A stretch of 11,303 bases of DNA, from NCBI GenBank assembly GCA_035461525.1, contig DATHVD010000110.1:1-11303 (forward strand), in the 5' to 3' direction. The notes below the pieces were generated by a model. The model made no database searches and was not told the origin of the DNA. It saw nothing but the letters and a program-made list of their open reading frames with translations. This DNA comes from JAIBJN01 sp035461525. GTDB lineage: Bacteria; Actinomycetota; Thermoleophilia; Gaiellales; Gaiellaceae. Positions 1-4,948 of this stretch are shown here, one piece after another. The position numbers and the translations under genes are program-made. The number at the start of each line of letters is the position of its first letter. The stretch's first letter is position 1.

Positions 1-84
1 GAAGACGTGCGCGCGCGGTGCGTCGAAGATCCGCTCGACGCGGATCTCGAGCTCGTTCGGCGTGGTGACGGTGGTGGTGTTCAT
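1..84 (-). CDS. SRPBCC / AHSA1-type protein, N-terminal part only (runs off the window)
   Basis: Only the first 28 codons are present. They read MNTTTVTTPNELEIRVERIF and then DAPRAHVF. The 'ExxVERxFDAPRxxVF' pattern is the typical first beta strand of the AHSA1 (activator of Hsp90 ATPase homologue 1-like) branch of the START/SRPBCC fold, a small hydrophobic-ligand-binding domain. The ATG (84-82) overlaps the TGA of the ArsR gene (83-81) as ATGA, so the two are almost certainly one transcript with coupled translation. ArsR-SRPBCC pairs of this kind are very common in Actinomycetota, and the SRPBCC partner's substrate is usually unknown. The fold call rests on the N-terminus and the neighbour. 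The ligand cannot be inferred. Confidence 0.75.
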   Translation of the reverse strand, partial: MNTTTVTTPNELEIRVERIFDAPRAHVF

Positions 85-392
85 CGGTCTCCTTTCGTGC
101 GTTCGACGACCTGCGCGAAGCGGTCGAGCCGCTGCAGCCACGTGCTGATGCCCTCGAAGGCGTAGGGCGCGAGCATGCACCGGCGGACACGGCCGACTTT
201 CTCCGTCGTCACGAGCTCCGCCTCCTCGAGCAGCCGGATGTGCTTCTTCATCCCGGTCAGCGACATGCCGAAGGGCTCGGCGAGCTCGCTGATCGTCGCG
301 CTGCCGGAACCGAGCCGTTCGAGGACGGAGCGACGGGTCGGGTCGGCGAGGGCCGCGAAAGCGCGGTCGACGGTCGTTGAATACTGAACCAT
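81..392 (-). CDS. ArsR/SmtB-family winged-helix transcriptional repressor
   Basis: The 103-aa product is the usual size for the family. It starts MVQYSTTVDRAFAALADPTR, the signature N-terminus of the ArsR subgroup paired with SRPBCC proteins. The helix-turn-helix spans about residues 31-60 (ISELAEPFGMSLTGMKKHIR). The wing (VTTEKVGRVRRC) follows. I see no CxC-type metal motif in the recognition helix, so it probably senses something other than arsenic or cadmium. The reading frame is open much further upstream, but that extension reads through gene remnants. The ATG at 392 is preferred because homology starts there and because a -10 box (TATAGT) lies 7 nt upstream. It is translationally coupled to the downstream SRPBCC gene and is probably autoregulated through the palindrome over its start codon. 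Confidence 0.9.
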   Translation of the reverse strand: MVQYSTTVDRAFAALADPTRRSVLERLGSGSATISELAEPFGMSLTGMKKHIRLLEEAELVTTEKVGRVRRCMLAPYAFEGISTWLQRLDRFAQVVERTKGDR

Positions 393-400
393 TGGGTTCA
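385..400. promoter_or_regulatory. Palindromic operator covering the ArsR start codon
   Basis: On the minus strand the sequence is TGAACC-CAAT-GGTTCA, a perfect 6+6 inverted repeat with a 4-nt centre. The centre and right arm contain the ATG of the ArsR gene, and the left arm touches the -10 box. A dimeric ArsR-type repressor bound here would block both promoter and start, so autorepression is the simplest reading. The symmetry is directly visible. Binding by this protein is inference. Confidence 0.65.
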
Positions 401-428
401 CTATAGTAGCTTCGACGCTGCGACGCAA
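400..428 (-). promoter_or_regulatory. Leaderless promoter of the ArsR-SRPBCC operon
   Basis: On the minus strand TTGCGT (428-423) is separated by 17 nt from TATAGT (405-400), with the ATG 7 nt after the -10 box. That spacing puts transcription start at or next to the A of the ATG. No Shine-Dalgarno sequence is present. The -35 box matches consensus only in TTG. Confidence 0.5.
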
Positions 429-444
429 TACCGCCGCGTCGACA

Positions 445-575
445 GCTCTTGCCGGAGCCCGCGAGGCGGCCGGTAGCGACGACGAGCACCCCGAGCGGAA
501 TGTAGACGTCGACCTCGCCAGGGTTGTGCTCCGTCGCGCCGCGGATCTCCAGCGTACCCGTGGGCTGATGCTCTC
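445..575 (-). pseudogene. UvrA-like (drug-resistance-type) ATPase fragment containing the P-loop
   Basis: Read on the minus strand from 564 to 445, forty codons give PTGTLEIRGATEHNPGEVDV, then YIPLGVLVVATGRLAGSGKS. This matches the family pattern 'GxLEIRGATxHNLxxVDVDIPLGVLxVVTGVAGSGKSSL', found at the start of the second ATPase half of UvrA and UvrA-like paralogues. There is one extra residue in the Walker A loop, Pro replaces the usual Leu after HN, and the homology ends abruptly at GKS, just before the ArsR promoter. No start or downstream domains remain. It is a relic of a longer gene. The family assignment is by remembered consensus, not a search. Confidence 0.55.
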
Positions 576-633
576 GACCCTCACCTTGGTCGGCTCGCGG
601 TGGAGGACGTCCTTCAGAAGGCCACCGTAAGCG

Positions 634-777
634 CATCGGCTCATCCGGCGGCCGACCGGTGACCACGACCGCACCGCCTACCGCCGACGCAACGACAAGC
701 ACGCGATCGTCTACCGCGGCGGCCTAGTCCTCGCGGCCGGGCTGCTCCGGCTCACCGACCTACGAAACACGTCCTAG
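634..777 (+). pseudogene. Transposase C-terminal remnant (IS5/IS4-like)
   Basis: The plus-strand frame ending at TAG 775-777 reads ...TAYRRRRNDKHAIVYRGG, then LVLAAGLLRLTDLRNTS. IS5-group transposases commonly end '...YRRRNVVERxFxRLKQWRxxATRYDKxAxxYRxGxxLAxxxxWLR'. Here 'YRRRN' is joined directly to 'DKHAIVYRGG', as though about 20 residues around the catalytic E of the YREK region had been deleted. No N-terminal part, start codon or terminal inverted repeats are visible. Its stop overlaps the stop of the DUF1360 gene on the other strand. The identity is by pattern memory and is moderately uncertain. Confidence 0.4.
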
Positions 778-1193
778 CCCCGCAGGCGGACGAAGGCCGC
801 GTTCAGGAAGTCCGCGGCGGCCTGGGCGCCGAAGACGGTCGTCACGAAGCGCGTCTCGCGCGGCCGGAGCGCGAGGCCGGCGGAGAGGCCGGCCGAGGCC
901 CAGAGGCCGATGCAGTACGGGCACGTGACGAGCTCGCCGAGCGCGCGGGGCATCCCCTCGCGCTTCGGCCGCGTCCCCTCCTCGTCCTCGGTCACGGGCG
1001 CCCGCACCCACGCGGTCACGTCCTCGCGCGCGACGAGGCGGCCGAGCTTGTAGCTGGCGAGACCGACGCGCGCGAGGTCGCCCAAGCCGATGCGCTCCGG
1101 GAGCCGGTCGCGCGCGACGAGGACGAAGCCTCCGAGCGCCGCCGAGAACGCGGTCGCAAGCGTCGCGTACTGGGGGAGCGGGCGCTCGGCCAT
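774..1193 (-). CDS. DUF1360 family membrane-associated protein
   Basis: The 139-aa product contains the DUF1360 hallmark LGELVTCPYCIGLWASAGLS (Cys91 and Cys94), followed by a hydrophobic stretch. Two more hydrophobic segments, near residues 8-27 and 118-133, suggest a small integral membrane protein. The family occurs in sporulating Firmicutes and many Actinomycetota. Its biochemical role is not established, although the CxxC pair suggests a metal or redox site. The ATG at 1193 starts 2 nt after the stop of the upstream micro-ORF (TGAGCATG) and has no clear Shine-Dalgarno, so it probably depends on coupling from that ORF and Ku. It is the last gene of the groES-ku run. Confidence 0.8.
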   Translation of the reverse strand: MAERPLPQYATLATAFSAALGGFVLVARDRLPERIGLGDLARVGLASYKLGRLVAREDVTAWVRAPVTEDEEGTRPKREGMPRALGELVTCPYCIGLWASAGLSAGLALRPRETRFVTTVFGAQAAADFLNAAFVRLRG

Positions 1194-1195
1194 GC

Positions 1196-1279
1196 TCAGA
1201 GGCCCGGATGCACGGCGGCGACGAGGAGCCCGACGAACGTCGCCGAGAGAACGAGGTTGGTGCCCAGGATGAGGCGCAT
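1196..1279 (-). CDS. 27-aa single-span membrane micro-ORF coupled to Ku
   Basis: On the minus strand an ATG at 1279-1277 shares its A with the Ku stop (TGATG). The ORF runs 27 codons to TGA at 1198-1196. The product begins MRLILGTNLVLSATFVGLLV and ends AAVHPGL: one Arg at position 2, then an uncharged hydrophobic stretch of about 22 residues, long enough for one transmembrane helix. The next gene starts 2 nt after its stop. The tight placement between two real genes and the clean hydrophobic composition argue that it is translated. I do not recognise a family. It could instead be a non-functional bridge that keeps ribosomes moving from ku to the DUF1360 gene. Confidence 0.5.
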   Translation of the reverse strand: MRLILGTNLVLSATFVGLLVAAVHPGL

Positions 1280-2202
1280 CAGGCGGCGGCTCGCAACGCC
1301 TCGAGCAGCTCGTCCTTGCTCATGTCCGAGCGGCCGGGGACGTCCGCCTTGCGCGCGAGCTCGTAGAGCTCGTCCTTCGAGAGCCCCTCGAGCCGCTTCC
1401 CGTTCGACCGCTTCCCGCCGGAGCGGCGCCCGGCGGCCGCCGCCTCGACGCTCGCCCGCAATGCGGCCATGAGGTCGGTCGGCTCCTCCGCGGCCTCCGC
1501 GGCCTCGGGCAGGCGGACAGTGTCGCCGCGCTGTTTCGCGCGGATGATCTCACAGAGCGTGTCCCGGTACGTGTCGTGGAAGCGCTCGGGCTCGAAGGAG
1601 CCGGTGAACTGCTCGATCAGCGACCGCGCCATCTCGAGCTCCTGCTTCGACACGTCGGCGCCCTCGGGCGCGAGGTCGTCCGCCGGCCGGATCTCGTCGG
1701 CGAAGTGCATGCGCTCGAGGAGGATGACGCCGTCGCGGACGCGGAGGCACGCTAGGTGCTGGCGGTCGCGCATGACGGTCTTCGCCACGGCGACGAGGCC
1801 CGAGTCCTCGAGCGCACGGGCGAGGAGCGCGTACACCTTCTCGGCCCCCTCCTGCGGCTCGAGGTAGTACGTGCGCTCGAAGTAGATCGGGTCGATCTCG
1901 TCCTGCGGCACGAAGGCGCGGATGTCGACGGTGCGGGCGCCCTGCTCGACGGCGGCGGCCTCGAAGTCCTCGTCGGACATGGTCACCCACTCGCCCGTCT
2001 CGATCTCGAACGCCTTCACGATCTCGTCGTCCGGGACGGGCTTGCCCTCGGCCTTGCAGACCTTCTCGTAGCCGATCCGGGAGCCGTCCGGCTCGTGCAG
2101 GTAGTTGAAGTGGAGCGCGTGGTCGGAGACGGCGCTCGTCATGCGCACGGGGACGCTGACCAGCCCGAAGGTGACCGACCCGGTCCAGAGCGCACGCGGC
2201 AC
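1279..2202 (-). CDS. ku: Ku, double-strand-break end-binding protein of bacterial NHEJ
   Basis: The 307-aa product has the standard bacterial Ku start (MPRALWTGSVTFGLVSVPVR) and core features such as HEPDGSRIGYEKVC, the region DEIDPIYFERTYYLEP and FHDTYRDTL. Bacterial Ku homodimers encircle broken DNA ends and recruit ligase LigD. The core ends near residue 250. A basic, glycine-rich linker (258-271, GRRSGGKRSNGKR) follows. The C-terminus is a SAP/Rho-N-like helix pair (about 272-305, LSKDELYELARKADV...MSKDELLEAL), a putative extra DNA-binding module. The GTG start at 2202 is fixed by homology, since the frame has no other start before an upstream stop. Unusually, AGGAGG abuts this GTG with no spacer. 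It lies 36 bp after groES and overlaps the micro-ORF. No ligD is present in the window. Confidence 0.95.
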   Translation of the reverse strand: MPRALWTGSVTFGLVSVPVRMTSAVSDHALHFNYLHEPDGSRIGYEKVCKAEGKPVPDDEIVKAFEIETGEWVTMSDEDFEAAAVEQGARTVDIRAFVPQDEIDPIYFERTYYLEPQEGAEKVYALLARALEDSGLVAVAKTVMRDRQHLACLRVRDGVILLERMHFADEIRPADDLAPEGADVSKQELEMARSLIEQFTGSFEPERFHDTYRDTLCEIIRAKQRGDTVRLPEAAEAAEEPTDLMAALRASVEAAAAGRRSGGKRSNGKRLEGLSKDELYELARKADVPGRSDMSKDELLEALRAAA

Positions 2203-2238
2203 CCTCCTGTTATGGACGCGCGGGACCGGCGCGAAACG

Positions 2239-2526
2239 TCAGTCGTGGATGCGCGCGATCAGCTCGCTGCGGCGCAGGACCTTGCACGCGACCCCGGCGA
2301 GACGCACGTCGTAGCCGGCGTTCCTCGGGAAGAGCACCTTGTCGCCCGGGTCGATGCCCTGCGCGTCCGCGCCCACCGCGGTGACGATGCCCGAGCGGCA
2401 GACGGCCTCGGCGCTCTGCGGGATGATGAGGCCGGTCCGGGTCTCGACGTCCTCGTCCACGGGCTCGACGATCAGGTGGTCGTCGAGCGGCTCGAGGGTG
2501 AGCAGGAGCGGGGCGGGATCTTCCAT
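2239..2526 (-). CDS. groES: GroES-type co-chaperonin (Cpn10)
   Basis: The 95-aa product is the family's normal size. It contains LEPLDDHLIVEPVDEDVETR, the mobile-loop-like TGLIIPQSAE, then GIVTAVGADAQGIDPGDKVL and LFPRNAGYDVRL. GroES heptamers cap the GroEL chaperonin during protein folding in the cytoplasm. No groEL lies beside it, so this is either an orphan extra copy or the genome's groEL is elsewhere. The C-terminal Cys-Lys-Val-Leu-Arg-Arg segment differs from classical GroES (typically 'EY.I...DILA'), so it may be a divergent paralogue. The ATG at 2526 follows a TACAAT box by 7 nt, suggesting a leaderless message. It is first in a run with ku, the micro-ORF and the DUF1360 gene. Confidence 0.85.
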   Translation of the reverse strand: MEDPAPLLLTLEPLDDHLIVEPVDEDVETRTGLIIPQSAEAVCRSGIVTAVGADAQGIDPGDKVLFPRNAGYDVRLAGVACKVLRRSELIARIHD

Positions 2527-2533
2527 GCGTCTG

Positions 2534-2539
2534 ATTGTA
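2534..2539 (-). promoter_or_regulatory. -10 box of the groES-ku operon (leaderless)
   Basis: On the minus strand TACAAT is followed by 7 nt and the groES ATG. This is a near-perfect -10 hexamer at leaderless spacing. The -35 position (about 17 nt upstream) has no good TTGACA match. Confidence 0.45.
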
Positions 2540-2553
2540 GGGCCCGGACCGCG

Positions 2554-2559
2554 TAGCAT
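2554..2559 (+). promoter_or_regulatory. -10 box of the deacetylase gene (leaderless)
   Basis: TAGCAT is followed by 6 nt and the GTG at 2566, the spacing expected if transcription starts at the start codon. It lies in the 39-bp gap shared with the divergent groES promoter, so the two promoters overlap. No convincing -35 is seen. Confidence 0.4.
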
Positions 2560-2565
2560 CGCCCC

Positions 2566-3153
2566 GTGCCGCGCAGCACCGTCTGCCTGACCTTCGACTT
2601 CGACGCGCTCTCGGTGTGGCTCGCCTACGACCGGGTGACGCCGGCCATGCTCCACCGGGGCGAGTACGGCGCCCGCGTCGGCGTCCCGCGCGTCCTCGCC
2701 CTCCTCGCCGAGCTCGACCTCGCGGCGACGTTCTTCGTCCCCGGGCACACGGTCGAGTCCTTCCCCGAAGAGACAGCCTCGATCCTGGAGGCCGGGCACG
2801 AGATCGCGCACCACTCCTACGCCCACGTCGACCCGCCGAACATGACGCCGGCGGAGGAGCGCGCCGACATGGAGCGCGCCTGGGAGGCGCTGGCGCGGGC
2901 CGGCGTCACGCCGCTCGGGTTCCGCGCCCCGTCTGCCGAGCTCTCGGAGGCGACGCTCAGCCTCGTCGAGGAGCTCGGCTTCCTCTACGACTCCAGCCTG
3001 ATGACGGACGACTACCGCCCCTTCCGGCCGCGTATCGGCGGACCGGGTCGCGCGCGCCGAGCCGCTCGTCCGGGGCTGCGACGCCTCCTTCTGGGAGCTG
3101 CCGCTCAGCTTCGAGCTCGACGACTGGGTGCACTTCCAGTTCAACTTCGACCC
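2566..3153 (+). pseudogene. Polysaccharide deacetylase (NodB/PgdA-like), 5' fragment of a split gene
   Basis: This is the N-terminal catalytic part of a NodB-homology (carbohydrate esterase 4) deacetylase, a family that removes acetyl groups from peptidoglycan, chitin or related polymers. Visible motifs are motif 1 TFDFDAL (metal-binding Asp pair), AATFFVPGHTVE, motif 2 HEIAHHSYAHVDPP (HxxxH) and motif 3 GFRAPSAELS. GTG at 2566 is the start, with MPRSTVCLTFDFD directly at the N-terminus and no signal peptide. Near 3037-3041 (atcggcGgaccggg) one extra G shifts the frame. After it the frame reads RVARAEPLVRGCDASFWELP, then LSFELDDWVHFQFNFDP. Homology stops at about 3153 and resumes at 4478, so the gene is interrupted by inserted DNA. 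The product, if made, lacks the C-terminal catalytic motifs. Confidence 0.8.
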
Positions 3154-3464
3154 TGGTCGGAGCCTTTCGATTCGAGGCGTAGAGCGGTCTTGCGGGGAAC
3201 GCCCCCCTCGGACTCGGGATCGGCCGACGGCTCGACGGCGTCCGGGCGCAGGTACGGGAGCAAGTGCACGCGCCCCTCGTCGTCGCGGTGGAGCTCGACC
3301 CGCTCGAACGTCTCCGCGAGCGCGCGCCGGAGGGCGTCGATCCCCTCGGCCGCCTCGGCCTCGATCCTGCCCGCGACGGCCTGCCGGATCGCGTCGAGTC
3401 GAGCGGCGAGCTCGGCGCGCTCGTTGACCTCCTCGACCTCGGCCGCTCCCGGGGTAGCCAGGGC
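3141..3464 (-). pseudogene. Probable serine-recombinase C-terminal fragment
   Basis: The minus-strand frame from about 3464 to the TGA at 3143-3141 encodes about 107 residues, including EEVNERAELAARLDAIRQAV, then AGRIEAEAAEGIDALRRALA and FERVELHRDDEGRVHLLPYL. A coiled-coil-like, Glu/Arg/Ala-rich segment followed by 'ALRxALxxxFExVxLhxxxxGxVhL' and a short tail is what I associate with the C-termini of large serine recombinases in Actinomycetota. The N-terminal catalytic and recombinase domains are absent, because the frame then runs antisense through the RTX gene. Its last few codons use host deacetylase sequence, so the inserted part begins at about 3154. It has high-GC coding character, and the family is only a pattern-based guess. 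Confidence 0.4.
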
Positions 3465-3507
3465 TCGGACGCGGGCCAGGCCGCTTGGGTGGTGATGCCC
3501 AAGCTGC

Positions 3508-3535
3508 TTGACTCGCAGGCCTGGTCGAGTAGGAT
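3508..3535 (+). promoter_or_regulatory. Promoter of the RTX-like gene inside the insertion
   Basis: TTGACT (3508-3513) and TAGGAT (3530-3535) are separated by 16 nt, the best primary-sigma-type promoter in the window. Transcription would start around 3541-3543, just upstream of the ATG at 3549, which is the main reason to prefer that start over the ATG at 3534. Confidence 0.6.
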
Positions 3536-3548
3536 GCGCGGCGCGACG

Positions 3549-4304
3549 ATGCCCTCGTCCGTGAACAGATGGCGTTGGCTGACAATCGCGCTCGGCGCGG
3601 TTGCGGTGTTTCTCGCTGCCTCGCCTGCTGCCTTCGCCCAGCCGGTCACGTGCATGGGTCAGGTCGCGACGATCGTCGGGACGCCGGGTGACGACTTCCT
3701 CACCGGATCGCCGGGCAACGACGTCATCGTGGGTCTCGGCGGGAACGACAGAATCAACGGCCGCCTGGGCAACGACGTCGTCTGCGGTGACGCGGGCAAC
3801 GACATAGTCAGAGGGGGCCCGGGGAACGACGTCGTGTCGGGCGGGTTCGGTATCGACCTGGTGATCGGCGGCGACGGGGACGACCGCCTTATCGGCGATC
3901 GCGGAGGCGACGAGCTTCGCGGCGGCGAAGGCCGCGATCGGGCGCACGGCGGCCAAGGGAGGGACGTCGTCAACGGCGGCGACGGGAGCGACCTCCTCTA
4001 CGGCGGTACCGACAACGACAGGATCCTAGGCCGAGACGGTGCCGACGTTATCTTCGGCGGCGAGGGATCGGACGTCATCAGGGGCGGTAGCGACGCCGAT
4101 CGCGCGTTCGGCGGCAGCGACCGCGACCGCATCGGAGGCGGCTCCGGCAACGACCGCCTCTGGGGCGAGGGGGACTCCGACCGCCTCTTTGGCGGATGGG
4201 GAAAGGACGACTTGAACGGGGGACGCGCCAGAGACAGGTGCGACGGCGGCCCCGGCGGTCCGGATTCCGCGGTGAGCTGCGAAGTACGACTCCGGATCCC
4301 CTAG
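3549..4304 (+). CDS. Secreted RTX-like (hemolysin-type calcium-binding repeat) protein
   Basis: The 251-aa product has a clear signal peptide: a short basic start (MPSSVNRWRW), a hydrophobic core (LTIALGAVAVFLAASPAAFA) and a likely cut at AFA-QP. The rest is almost wholly nonapeptide repeats of GGxGxDxhx type, such as GNDVIVGLGGNDRINGRLGN and GGDGDDRLIGDRGGDELRGG. RTX repeats bind calcium and fold into a parallel beta roll outside the cell. Single cysteines flank the array (VTC, VVCGD, RCDGG, VSCEV), and the tail ends CDGGPGGPDSAVSCEVRLRI. There is no toxin or enzyme domain. Actinobacterial proteins of this kind use Sec export rather than a type I secretion signal. It is complete and has its own promoter, so it may be intact cargo of the insertion. 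Function is unknown. Confidence 0.85.
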   Translation: MPSSVNRWRWLTIALGAVAVFLAASPAAFAQPVTCMGQVATIVGTPGDDFLTGSPGNDVIVGLGGNDRINGRLGNDVVCGDAGNDIVRGGPGNDVVSGGFGIDLVIGGDGDDRLIGDRGGDELRGGEGRDRAHGGQGRDVVNGGDGSDLLYGGTDNDRILGRDGADVIFGGEGSDVIRGGSDADRAFGGSDRDRIGGGSGNDRLWGEGDSDRLFGGWGKDDLNGGRARDRCDGGPGGPDSAVSCEVRLRIP

Positions 4305-4322
4305 CACGAAGGACTCCCGGTC

Positions 4323-4416
4323 TGTCAGATTCGCGTCCGCCGGGCCGTCTGACGCCGCAAACGTAGTAACCATGCGGGATTCGGAGCGGTTGTCAGCTTG
4401 TCAGACGTGTCAGACG
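4323..4416. repeat. Cluster of TGTCAG(A) motifs at the right end of the insertion
   Basis: Within 94 bp there are TGTCAGA (4323-4329), its inverse GTCTGAC (4347-4353), TGTCAG (4391-4396), and a perfect tandem of the 9-mer TGTCAGACG (4399-4407 and 4408-4416). The first two form an inverted repeat with an 18-nt loop directly after the RTX stop codon. They could be recombinase- or regulator-binding sites. The inverted pair could also act as a weak terminator, but there is no T tract. Confidence 0.55.
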
Positions 4417-4475
4417 CCCACGGGGGAAGACCCCGAGATCATCCCAAAGAGGAGCTCTGGAGAATCGCTCCGAGC

Positions 4476-4711
4476 TCGACCCGTACCGGAAGGGCGGCGC
4501 GACGCCGGGCGACGTGCTCGAGATCTGGCGCGCGGAGTTCGACTGGATGCACGAGCACGTGGACGGCGGGGTCCTCACGGTGACGATGCATCCGCAGGTG
4601 ATCGGCCGCGGGAGCCGGATCGCCATGCTGGAGACGTTCGTTCGCCACTGCCTCGAAGCCGGCGCCCGCTTCGAGCGCATGGTCGACGTCGCCCGCCGCC
4701 TGCCGGCCTAA
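4476..4711 (+). pseudogene. Polysaccharide deacetylase, 3' fragment of the split gene
   Basis: From 4478 the plus-strand frame reads DPYRKGGATPGDVLEIWRAE, then FDWMHEHVDGGVLTVTMHPQ, and ends VIGRGSRIAMLETFVRHCLE ... ARRLPA with TAA at 4709-4711. This is the C-terminal third of the deacetylase whose N-terminal part ends at 3153. 'TMHPQ' is the late conserved His motif of the NodB fold, and 'RIAMLExFVRHCLEAGARFERM' is the typical closing helix. It is in the same frame as the end of the left fragment, and the interval is a multiple of three (1,329). The left-hand frame nevertheless meets a stop at about 3427, so no fusion product is possible. An internal GTG at 4514 could start a short product, but I doubt it is a gene. 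Confidence 0.8.
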
Positions 4712-4877
4712 GTCGCCCGTTCGGGGGAGGCAGAACACACCAGGCGGGGGATTGTCCGGCGGGCGAGGAGGGCCGATGCTCCTCTCAGAGCAAAGCGCAC
4801 GGTAGGCGAGAGGCCGCAACTCTCCTGCCGGACGCCCGCAGCCGTCGCGAGAGCCGCAGCCGTGGCGGCGCAACCGG

Positions 4878-4906
4878 CAGGGGAGGCATTGCCTCCCCTG
4901 TTTGCG
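4878..4906 (+). terminator. Strong hairpin downstream of the deacetylase 3' end
   Basis: CAGGGGAGGC (4878-4887) pairs perfectly over 10 bp with GCCTCCCCTG (4891-4900) around an ATT loop. TTTGCG follows on the plus strand. The stem is strong and the T tract short. It probably terminates plus-strand transcription from the deacetylase region and the insertion. The rest of the 237-bp gap 4712-4948 shows nothing else I recognise. Confidence 0.55.
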
Positions 4907-4948
4907 TTCCCGGTGACGTCCCGCGCTCTGCGTCAGCCGCCGACCGAC

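Larger units (their letters stand above)
3154..4482. mobile_element. ~1.33 kb insertion that splits the deacetylase gene
   Basis: Host homology breaks off at '...FNFDP' (3146-3153) and continues in the same frame at 'DPYRKGG' (4478 onward). The junctions share TCGACCC (3147-3153 and 4476-4482), so the segment between is 1,329 bp with a 7-bp direct repeat. Inside are a recombinase-like C-terminal fragment on the minus strand at the left end, a promoter and complete RTX-like gene, and a TGTCAG-rich right end. No convincing terminal inverted repeats are seen, only a weak TCGGAGC...GATTC similarity between the two ends. A decayed serine-recombinase element fits, with TCGACCC as target duplication or att core. 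End-joining at microhomology is an alternative. Confidence 0.6.

Noticed and set aside
81..674. Long N-terminal extension of the ArsR frame
   Set aside because: The added part is Arg/Ser-rich, runs through the UvrA-like and transposase remnants in other frames, and family homology begins exactly at ATG 392.
1756..2556. Long plus-strand open frame opposite ku and groES
   Set aside because: It is Leu/Val/Asp/Arg-rich antisense of clear Ku and GroES genes, an effect of high GC third positions.
3264..3548. Upstream extension of the RTX frame
   Set aside because: The promoter at 3508-3535 lies inside it and the signal peptide begins after 3549. The extension is antisense to the recombinase-like fragment.
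3664..4290. Repetitive DNA in the RTX gene considered as a CRISPR or tandem array
   Set aside because: The periodicity is 27 bp codon-phased GGxGxD coding repeats with no constant repeat and unique spacers.
3154..4482. Terminal inverted repeats of an IS element
   Set aside because: Only TCGGAGC and GATTC recur loosely at the ends. The similarity is too short and gapped to call.
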